From contig JFHB01000150.1 in NCBI GenBank assembly GCA_000729835.1, positions 1 to 64,000 on the forward strand: DNA of 64,000 nt, read 5' to 3'. Below the pieces are notes generated by a model. It saw only the letters and a program-made list of their open reading frames with translations, made no database searches and had not been told where the DNA came from. The stretch is from Atkinsonella hypoxylon. Taxonomy: Eukaryota > Ascomycota > Sordariomycetes > Hypocreales > Clavicipitaceae. The stretch's first letter is position 1, and each line of letters opens with the position of its first letter. The translations under genes were made by a program, and so were the position numbers. Below are positions 12,844 to 20,262 of this stretch, one piece after another.

Positions 12844-13086
12844 TATTACAGTAGGATTTAATATAGGTTTATTAAAAGTAATAATAGGTTGTTAGATTTA
12901 ATAGATTATATAATAATTTATAAGAGAAGTTGTAAGAGCTTCTGTAAGGAGTATCTAGTAATAGTGTTCTAGTAAATAATAGTTGCTAGTTCAATCTAAC
13001 TACCTAAGTGTTGCTTCTAACTACTTATACATAATTGCGGTTACGTGCACTAGTGACCTGCGGGTCTGTAGGATTATCCCGTAACA
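12844..13086 (-). repeat. Gypsy 5' LTR, strongly RIP-mutated
   Basis: On the minus strand this 243-bp segment starts TGTTACGGGATAATCC and ends ...CTGTAATA. It aligns along its length with the plus-strand copy at 16420-16662, also 243 bp. Differences are mostly C-to-T or G-to-A and increase toward the interior of the element. It lies at the outer end of the minus-strand gypsy remnant and so is taken as its 5' LTR. The partner LTR would be outside the window. Confidence 0.75.
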
Positions 13087-13621
13087 CTACCTATTATGCC
13101 GCGAGAACTTGAATTCCCTTTCTATCTTAGATTAGGCTTGACAAGGGAGATGCCACACGATAGATTTCTATATGAAGGCACTCAATTCCCGCGCAAGAAG
13201 AAAAGAAAAGGAGGAAGCTGACTTAAGACTCTTTGTCAGTGTTATGGGCAGATCCAACGATATATGGTTGGATCTAACGTTGGGTCGTTAGATTCGACAG
13301 GTCATGAGATAATTCGTGATATAAGTCATAGAAGGTCCCGAATAGAGCTTCTGGTAATATATTTTGTCGTCTTAAAACCAAACCCCTAAATGACCATGCA
13401 GCCTACACCAAAACAAGTAGCGATGCTTAACCAACCACTTGCTCAGCTATTCTTTTAACACTTTAATATCTTAGAGCCTCTGCCCTACCTTATCTCTTTT
13501 CCCTTACTATTTTTCTTGCTTCTCTTTCGCCTCTATTGCCTCTTTACTGCTTTCTTCTTCCCCCTTCTTATCTCTTCTTCTTATTTAGTCTTTTTAACTA
13601 TTTAATCCCTTTGTGCGCTAC
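13087..13621. repeat. Mosaic with a truncated gypsy-family LTR
   Basis: 13087-13240 has no recognised content. From about 13241 to 13365 the plus strand (TGTTATGGGCAGATCC onward) matches the reverse complement of the 3' half of the LTR at 16420-16662, so it is a truncated minus-oriented copy. From about 13375 to 13440 another short repeat (TTAAAACCAAACCCCTAAAT) recurs in altered form at about 14950-15005. The remainder is pyrimidine-rich and non-coding. Confidence 0.6.
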
Positions 13622-13966
13622 TGTCATGGACTCGAGCCTTAGGCTCGGGTCTTTACATAGAAAACTGGAGAACGGCCAAAGGGGGGGAAAGGAGTACCCA
13701 TATAGGGGGAGGGACGTGGACGGACCGTATTAGTCCGCGGGTTAGCCGGGGCTTCGCCGCGCTCATCAGAAAGGACCTCGGTTACAGAGTGCAGAATAAA
13801 GGGGGCTTATAGGGGAAGGGGCCCACCCCCCCCTAGTATATAGCTTAGGGGCAGAGGGAGGTCCCTCCCTACTTTCTCTCTCTCCCCCCTCTATGATTAT
13901 AGTTCTCACTATAGACGCTAGTTAGCAGTAGCCACTAGGCCAGTCTTTTACAGTAACGCTCTAACA
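13622..13966 (+). repeat. LTR-like repeat, inverted partner of 17730-18038
   Basis: Starts TGTCATGGACTCGAGCC and ends near CTCTAACA. The reverse complement of 17730-18038 starts TGTTATGGACTCGAGCC. It keeps the internal block TATAGACGCTAGTTAGCAG followed by GCCACTAGG. The TG start and TAACA-like end suggest a solo LTR, but I found no convincing target duplication. Contains poly-C/G runs and no gene. Confidence 0.55.
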
Positions 13967-14475
13967 GCGCGCACCAACAATTATCTCGCCCGGAGACCTT
14001 CTCCTTCCTTCTTAATTAAATGCTTGCGCAGTCCTACGCCTTTCCTTTCACTTTCCCCAAAAGGTGTATAGGCTGTCCCAGTCAATTGGGGGTTGGTTTC
14101 GGCCCGACAAAATATCTGCAACTAGAAAGGCAAGGTCTTAGTCGCAAATAGCGCCGCAAGCTCTAATAAAGTGGATTAAAGGCAAATATTAATGCTGTTG
14201 TCTTGTGTACATAGCGCAGATATTAAAAACTTCCTATGCCTATTCTAGACCTAGGTATTACTAGATATAACTATTATAGCAGTCTTAGCTTGTTACAGGG
14301 ATAACACTGCAAGATATAGACAGCTTGTGTTAGAGTCTATGGATATCTCGAGGTTTTAAACCCAACCTAGCCTGACCTAAGGTACAATACAATTTTCTTT
14401 AATTTTGCATTGGTAACTTAACAGGGGGGGGGGGAAAGGAGTCTATTAACCGTTAGTTTGGAAATACATAAGTTA
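13967..14475. other. Non-coding spacer in the repeat island
   Basis: No open frame of note and no clear relation to the other repeats here. It carries a run of G near 14424-14433 and otherwise nothing I can name. Confidence 0.5.
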
Positions 14476-14880
14476 TGTTGTAGAGTGTCATGGAGTGGCC
14501 CAATTGGGCCATAGCGGATGCCTGCGCACTCCATGTAGGGGTTAGCCCCAATCCTAGTATAGCCTACTAATTGCGACAAAAGGATACGTATTGTACAAGT
14601 CGCACGACTCTGTACAATTGACATCTATATTACAAGACTAGGTCAAAGACCTAGTTCGTTACATAGAGCTAGAAGTGACTTTCGGTTAACAGAAAATTAC
14701 ATAAAAAGGAATATATCTTTGAGTGGTATTTAGTACTCTATATATCTACCTTGTGTTTCCCTAATAGCTTCTAGCCTAGACCTACTTAGCCAGCTGGTTG
14801 CAGCTATTAGAGAGGAACCTACTAACTATATAAAGTGGGGCTTGTATTTCTGCAAAATCATACAGGGGTTATATTACTCC
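14476..14880 (+). repeat. Dispersed LTR-like repeat, most complete copy
   Basis: Best copy of a family also seen at 16137-16304 (minus), 18050-18303 (minus), 19534-19771 (plus) and around 15408-15940 (plus). It opens TGTTGTAGAGTG; the others read TATAGAGTAGCCC. It contains a 29-bp hairpin at 14590-14618 (ATTGTACA ... TGTACAAT around GTCG/CGAC) and a second inverted repeat GACTAGGT/ACCTAGT. Near its right end it carries a TATA-like CTATATAAAG. Structure suggests a solo LTR of an unrecognised retroelement; ends are approximate. Confidence 0.6.
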
Positions 14881-15407
14881 GTATTTCTATAGATTATAGC
14901 ATAGGTTATAGTAGTATTTAATTGTGGGTCCAACCTACGACTAGTTTATTGTCTTAAAACCAATCCCTAAATAACTATGCAACCTATACTAAAGCAAGTA
15001 GTAATAGCAAAGAGCAAAGATATTTATTAGTGCATGCTACTAAATAATAACAGGCAAGTAGATTAAATAGTCTAAAAAGTTAGAAATAAATATTAGTACA
15101 GCTTAAGTAACAGTATATGCAACAGGAGCTAGATATATTAAAGAGTTGAGTGTTAAGTATTGTAAATAAAAATAGGTTAAAATATATTAATTAATTAAAG
15201 TAACAAAAGACTAAAAAAGCTAGCAAAAAGCGGATATAACCAATCAGCGATTATATCCTGCGCACGTGCGACCGGAACTGCTCGATAGAGTCACAGTAGT
15301 TCTAATATTAACTTTACTAATTGCGCTGCTATATCTGAATTTAGTAAATAGCTTCGAAAATATCGTGCATTATTGCCTCTTTTTTCTTGTGGTATTCTTG
15401 GAAAAAT

Positions 15408-15940
15408 TTTCATCTCACGGACCCACTTATCCAGCTAATTGCAGCTATTAGAGGGGAACCTGATAGCTATACGGAAAGTTAAGTCAAAAGTCCTGCCGGT
15501 TGCATAGACCCCTGTTAAGGCTGCAGAAGACCTAATTGGCTGATTAAGCTATAAGCCCCACAATAAATATATAATAGGCTTCCCCCTCTTCTCCCTTCTA
15601 ACCTATTAGATTATAATAGCCTTAATAGCTATCCCTTAATAGGCTAGCTATAAAGATAAGGTACACTAATTATTACTACTAAGCTTAGTATTAATTTAAG
15701 AACTATAAATTTAAATATTTATTAGAGCTATTAAATAAAGGTTTAACTTTTATATATAATTTATATTAGTGCTTTTTATATTTTTCGCTGCGTTATTGTA
15801 GTTTATTTTAGATATTTTCTGCTGCACTAGACCGCTTTAGGCAGGCCTCCCCACTGGCAAGACTTTTGACTTAACTCTCCGTACAAGAGGGGCTTATATC
15901 AGTACAAAATCATACAGGGGTTGTATTGTATACTGGGCGT
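15408..15940 (+). repeat. Fragment of the same dispersed repeat, split by a MITE
   Basis: 15408-15471 matches the CCTACTTAGCCAGCTGGTTG...GAGGGGAACCTG part of the repeat at 14476-14880. The match resumes at 15884 (CAAGAGGGGCTTATATC...AAAATCATACAGGGG). The MITE at 15472-15881 explains the gap. Comparison with uninterrupted copies (CTATATAAAG directly followed by the GGGCTT block) identifies the pre-insertion site. Confidence 0.65.
15472..15881. mobile_element. 410-bp MITE with TA target duplication
   Basis: The two ends are inverted repeats of about 28-30 bp. The left end reads CGGAAAGTTAAGTCAAAAGT (15472 on); the right end, read in reverse complement from 15881, is CGGAGAGTTAAGTCAAAAGT. Beyond those 20 bases the arms continue to match with C/T or A/G differences only. 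TA dinucleotides flank both ends (15470-15471 and 15882-15883), and the surrounding repeat closes up across the insert. TA duplication and size fit a non-autonomous Tc1/mariner or pogo/Fot-type element. No transposase frame inside. Confidence 0.85.
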
Positions 15941-15970
15941 ATGGGGGTATTGTATACTGGGCGTATGGGG
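15923..15970. repeat. Perfect 24-bp tandem duplication
   Basis: Two exact adjacent copies of a 24-bp unit beginning GTATTGTATACTGGGC, followed by a G-rich run. Probably slippage or local duplication. Confidence 0.9.
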
Positions 15971-16136
15971 GGAGGGGGGGGGGTTGCAGTAAATCCCAGG
16001 TCCAGACCATGTGTACATTAGTCTAGAGCGGAGCTAAAAAGGGTGTATTTTTGCCTAGAATAGCAGGCAGTAAAGAGTTTAGTATATACCTAGTATATAT
16101 TAAGTATATATAGAATGTACAGTATATTAATATAAT

Positions 16137-16304
16137 GGACTAGGTCTTTAATCTAGTCTTGTAATATAGATGTCAATTGTACAGAGTCGTGCGACTTGTA
16201 CAATACGTATCCTTTTGTCGCGATTGGAAGGGCGACAGGATTAGGCTTAATACCTACATTGAGTGCGCAGGCATCCGCTATAGCCCAATTGGGCTACTCT
16301 ATAC
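16137..16304 (-). repeat. Partial copy of the dispersed hairpin repeat
   Basis: Reverse-complement match to the first half of the repeat at 14476-14880, from the GACTAGGT inverted repeat through the hairpin (16176-16204) to the terminal TATAGAGTAGCCC block. In this copy the inner hairpin is perfect (GTCG-TG-CGAC). Truncated at the left. Confidence 0.7.
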
Positions 16305-16419
16305 CAATTAATGCGAATTAATATTTTTATATTTAGTAGTATATATACTAATATCTAGTAGTATAGTGCTATAGAAATACACGCTCTAGACTCTAGATCT
16401 CTTGCTTGGAAATTAATAC

Positions 16420-16662
16420 TGTTACGGGATAATCCCACGGATCCGCAGGTCACCGGTACACGTGACTGCAACCATGCATAAATAGTCAGAAGTAACGCTT
16501 AGGTAGTCAGATCTAACTCAATCAACAATTCATTTATTACACTTTGATCAGATGCTCAATACAGAGACTTCTACGCTATCTTATACGACCTATTTTATGA
16601 ACCGTTAGATACGACGACCTATTAACGAATCCAACCATCCAGTGTCGGATCCCCCCATAACA
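16420..16662 (+). repeat. Solo LTR of the gypsy family, little mutated
   Basis: A 243-bp TGTTACGGG...CCATAACA segment with TGTTA/TAACA termini, the inverse-oriented counterpart of the LTR at 12844-13086. It keeps many CpA and CpG sites lost in that copy. No 5-bp target duplication is evident (AATAC left, GTGAG right), so it may have been rearranged. Confidence 0.75.
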
Positions 16663-16867
16663 GTGAGAGCTAGAAATAGCTAGTAAATAATAGATTATTT
16701 TACTTTTATACTTACTATAAAGCGAAGTTATATAAGTAATAATAAAATAGATTTAGCTTAAAGCTAAGAAGATCTAGCTTAGCTATATTAACATAGTCTA
16801 TTATTATTGCCGCTAAGTATATAGGCGGTAAGAGAGAAAGAGTATACAGGCTATAACAGAGAGAAAA

Positions 16868-16998
16868 GTATAAGAAGCGTGCATTCCTCTTAGTCTTAGG
16901 CAAAGAGAAAAATTTTATATAATATATTATAAACAATTTGAAATATAACTTTTGAAATAATTTAGACACAAATACCTATTAATCTTCTATCTTACACT
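16868..16998 (+). promoter_or_regulatory. Promoter/5' leader of the first BYS1-like gene
   Basis: Contains TATAAG at 16869 and a block (GCATTCCTCTTAGTCTTAGG, then CAAAGAG) that recurs upstream of the second paralogue with the same spacing to the start codon. Both leaders end in the same 12 bases, TATCTTACACTA, before TG of the ATG. Shared ancestry is visible; binding proteins are unknown. Confidence 0.65.
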
Positions 16999-17544
16999 AT
17001 GTTCGGCAAAGTAAAAGCTGTCCCAGCGTTACTAGCCCTAGCCCTAGTGCTAGCCGGAGCTGTCTCGGCAAATGGAGTACGTCTCACGATCACGAATCTA
17101 TGCAACTTTAAAGTGACTATCACGCCGGGCGATACGCTCACTCAAGAGCTATCCGTAGGCCAAACTTACGCGGCGGAATTTTTGCCAGAGACCGAGTTCA
17201 ACGTCCGCCTGCTAAAAATCGCTCAAGTCAAGACCTGGTTCCATAACTTATTTTCCAGTGAACCAGCGCAGGCCCGAGTGGCCTACAACCTGAATAAAGG
17301 CTATCTCTGGTATGAATTTATTGAAAGTTCTTTGGACTTCATGATATTGAATGCCAAACAGGCGATAGATCAGAACCGAAGGGAGATAGGAAGCAACTAC
17401 ACAGACATAGAGCTCACCTTTCTCCTGTGCAAATGCTTCACACTCTCGGACGGGAAATGTACTACAGACAAATTTGTTACGGACCAATTTTTTGGGTTCC
17501 GACGTGGGATTCAGTATAAATTCTTTGGAATGTCAGAGTCATAA
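16999..17544 (+). CDS. BYS1-like small secreted protein, paralogue 1
   Basis: Predicted 181-residue secreted protein without introns. Residues 1-24 form a classic signal peptide (basic MFGKVK, then a hydrophobic Leu/Ala core, cleavage near VSA-NG). The mature part follows the layout of the BYS1 domain (Blastomyces yeast-phase-specific protein): a strand ending in an N-x-x-C motif (NLC, Cys35), a V-G-Q-x-Y-x-x-E-F element (about 53-61), then YNLNKGYLWYEF (96-107). Four cysteines (35, 144, 146, 154) could form disulfides; NYT at 133-135 is a possible N-glycosylation site. The frame is intact and GC-balanced although repeats surround it. Function of BYS1 proteins is unknown; host-interaction effector or cell-surface role is inference. 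The family call rests on pattern memory and needs a profile search. Confidence 0.75.
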   Translation: MFGKVKAVPALLALALVLAGAVSANGVRLTITNLCNFKVTITPGDTLTQELSVGQTYAAEFLPETEFNVRLLKIAQVKTWFHNLFSSEPAQARVAYNLNKGYLWYEFIESSLDFMILNAKQAIDQNRREIGSNYTDIELTFLLCKCFTLSDGKCTTDKFVTDQFFGFRRGIQYKFFGMSES

Positions 17545-17729
17545 ATTCGTACATAGAAGACTGGCTCGCCGCCTAGTGCTGCTATTGATAGATAATGTAT
17601 TAATATGTTGTTGAAGAATAATGATTTTCCCTCTCTCCATATGTACCATCAATTATAAAGGGGATTATGTGGGGCAAGAGTGCTACATTGTAACCTGTAT
17701 TATAACCTATATTAAAGCCCACTTACTAT

Positions 17730-18038
17730 AATAAATAGACTTACCTAGTGGCGGCTGCTAACTAGCGTCTATAATAAGAACTACAATTATAGAGAGGAAA
17801 GAAAGGGAAGTTCCCTCTCCCTCCTCTACCCCTAACCATATACTAGACATATAGGTCCTCTCCCTAATTAAGCCATAGTTATATTACTCTTAGCTAAGGT
17901 TGTCTCTAGTGGAACCTAGAGAATCCCCAGCCTGCGCACCGGTAAACACGGCTCTCCCTCTCTCTTTAACCAGCCTGCACTTCCCTTGTCCCCCTCCTGT
18001 GTCAACCTAAGACCTGAGTCAATGGCTCGAGTCCATAA
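17730..18038 (-). repeat. LTR-like repeat, inverted partner of 13622-13966
   Basis: The minus strand starts near 18038 with TGTTATGGACTCGAGCC and runs to the GCCACTAGG block near 17740, matching 13622-13950. It lies between the two BYS1-like genes. Ends approximate. Confidence 0.55.
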
Positions 18039-18049
18039 CAAGAGTATTG

Positions 18050-18303
18050 AAGGCTACTAAAAGATATATTTCTTTTTATGTAATTTTTCTCTAATTAAAA
18101 GTTACTTCTAGCTTTATACTATAACTGTTATAGACTAGGTCTTTAACCTAGTCTTTGTGATATAGATGCCAATTGTACAGAGTCGCGTGACTTGTACAAT
18201 ACGTATCCTTTTGCTATAGTGGGATAGGGCATATTGGATTGGCTAACACCTACATAGAGTATGCAGGTATCCGCGATGGTCCAATCGGGCTACTCTATAA
18301 CAT
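18050..18303 (-). repeat. Copy of the dispersed hairpin repeat
   Basis: Reverse-complement match to 14476 through about 14730, including the 29-bp hairpin (18172-18200) and a nine-base stem AGACTAGGT/ACCTAGTCT around 18132-18154. Abuts the repeat ending at 18038. Confidence 0.7.
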
Positions 18304-18853
18304 TGTTGACACAATATAATGTAATAACAACGCAGTGCATTATGCTTCCTTTTCGAGATATTAAATTATTTAACTGTACTTAATATTTATATCTTTTTTA
18401 TCTCCCTCTGGAGGCCACCTGTGGTGAGCGTCCGACTGCGACGTACATTCTCTATGGTACAATCGAATCTCACTACCTTTTTTCTATATTTTAGGGTTCC
18501 TTAATACTACAATTTTAAAAAAGTAATATATTATAATATATCAGGATTTTCATTAACTAATACCTAAATAAATTAGACATTTAAACTAATAAGGAGGAGT
18601 TAGAAAATTAATCTCCACTTTATACTAGCCTATTATAGATAGAAAGCGGGAAGCTACGCCTCATCCTGCTTGTCCAAGCTTAAGCTATAGACTTTTCTTT
18701 AATATAAAAAAAAACTCAACTATTACCTATATTGTAGTTTCTCTTATTAAATACGTAATACTAAGTATTAAGGTTGAGTGCTAATCTCCTAACGTTAACG
18801 AATAGAAGGTAGGCAAATGACACCTGACTACCTCGCTAAAGCTTTCCTGTATA
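18304..18853. other. Non-coding spacer between the BYS1-like paralogues
   Basis: AT-rich, with no frame of note. Holds a GC-richer patch near 18405-18470 that I cannot relate to anything else in the window. Confidence 0.4.
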
Positions 18854-18986
18854 GTATAAAAAGCGCGCATTTCTCTTAGTCTCAGGCAAAGAAAAGATAA
18901 TTACATATAGTATATTTTGCACAATTTCAAATATAACTTTCAAAGTTAGATAAAAAATATCTTTTATTAAACTCCTATCTTACACT
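18854..18986 (+). promoter_or_regulatory. Promoter/5' leader of the second BYS1-like gene
   Basis: TATAAA at 18855-18860, 132 bases before the ATG (130 in the other paralogue). It is followed by GCATTTCTCTTAGTCTCAGG and CAAAGAA, then an AT-rich leader ending TATCTTACACTATG as in paralogue 1. Similarity fades upstream of the TATA box. Confidence 0.65.
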
Positions 18987-19526
18987 ATGTTCAGCAAAGC
19001 AAAGGCTTTCTTAGCATCCCTAGCGCTAGCGCTAGCGCTAGCCAGAACCGTCTCAGCAGGAGAAATACATCCGGAAGAAATACGTCTTAGAATCAGGAAC
19101 CGATGCGGGTCTCAGGCGATCGTCTGGCCGCTTACTGATTCTGTGATATCTCTAGGCTATCCTATCCAGGTAGGACAGGATTATTGGGAGGAATTTCCAT
19201 TGTACGCTACGCTTCACGCCCAGCAGCTACACATCGCTATAACGAAACAGCGTTTTGGGCGCTATGTTTACGAGGTAGCTCGATTGACCTACGAGGTAGA
19301 TAAAGGCTGCCTTAGGTGGGATTTTCAAAACTTGCAGACAACTTATATCACTCCTATAACAATTGCGGATCTCAGACATGAAGCGATATACAAGGACGGA
19401 ATAGTAGTAGGAAATAATCAAATGACGACAGAAATGTTAGTAAAAAAGAGCGGATCGTGGAAGCAAACGAACTGCATAAACGAGGAGCTCAACGTGACCT
19501 TGTGCGGTGGTTCCACAGACCTTTAA
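18987..19526 (+). CDS. BYS1-like small secreted protein, paralogue 2
   Basis: Intronless, 179 residues, related to the gene at 16999. The signal peptide (about 1-24, MFSKAKAFLAS then repeated Leu-Ala) starts almost identically. The mature parts share I-x-N-x-C (NRC, Cys40), VGQDYWEEF (62-70) and YEVDKGCLRWDF (102-113), with the rest strongly diverged. Cysteines at 40, 108, 163 and 173 only partly match those of paralogue 1; NVT at 169-171 is a possible glycosylation site. Its hydrophobic core is encoded by tandem GCTAGC hexamers. Divergence is far greater than RIP-type C/T change, so the duplication is old or fast-evolving. Secreted location is well supported, function unknown. Confidence 0.75.
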   Translation: MFSKAKAFLASLALALALARTVSAGEIHPEEIRLRIRNRCGSQAIVWPLTDSVISLGYPIQVGQDYWEEFPLYATLHAQQLHIAITKQRFGRYVYEVARLTYEVDKGCLRWDFQNLQTTYITPITIADLRHEAIYKDGIVVGNNQMTTEMLVKKSGSWKQTNCINEELNVTLCGGSTDL

Positions 19527-19533
19527 CATCTGG

Positions 19534-19771
19534 AAATAGAAGTAACTTTTATTAAAGGAAATTTATATAAAAAAGAATATATCTTTTAGTAGCGTTTAAT
19601 ATCCTATGTATCTACCTTATGCCTCTCTAACAGCTTCTAGCCTACAGAGTATAGATTTTTTAGCGTATAGACCTACTTAGCTAGCTGATTGCAGCTGCTA
19701 GAGAGGAACCTGCCCGGCTATATAAAGAGAGACTTATATCTCAGCAAAATCATATAAGGGTTATGTTGCAC
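19534..19771 (+). repeat. Copy of the dispersed repeat immediately after a gene
   Basis: Matches the second half of the repeat at 14476-14880 (AGAAGTAACTTTTATTAAAG through the GAGAGGAACCTG and CTATATAAAG blocks to AAAATCATATAAGGG). It begins about eight bases after the stop codon of the second BYS1-like gene, so that gene's 3' end must lie in repeat DNA. The 490 bases from here to the MutY start show nothing else I can name. Confidence 0.65.
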
Positions 19772-20262
19772 ATTCGAACTACATTCTAGCTACAATAGCA
19801 GTCTTCAATTATGATCGGTATTTTCAGCGGCATGAGATAACAATAGTAGTAATCCGTGTTTCTCGCTAGCAAGCTGCTATTTATAAAATAGAGCCTTATA
19901 ACCAATGTTAGCAACTGTAGTTATTACTGCCTAGAGCGCTAGAAGGCACTACTAGGCCTTTTCTACGTGTTTAATATTAGTAAATTTTCTTCTAGAGTTA
20001 CATGTAAGTTTTTACTTCTTTCTTATTTTATATCTATGTGCATACATATGTACAACCTGCTGGGAAGGCTGGTTGTCGATACACAATGTACGTACGTACC
20101 TGACTCCTGCCTGCATCGGCACTTGGCCTGGCCACTCTACGCGTGTGGGGTGCCGACGCGCCAAACAAGATACGCGCGCATTGCAGATCATCCATCCCAA
20201 TCCCAGCGCAAACAACACAGCCTGCAGGCATTTAGCGGCGTCAGTGCAGACACTGTTGAAAG

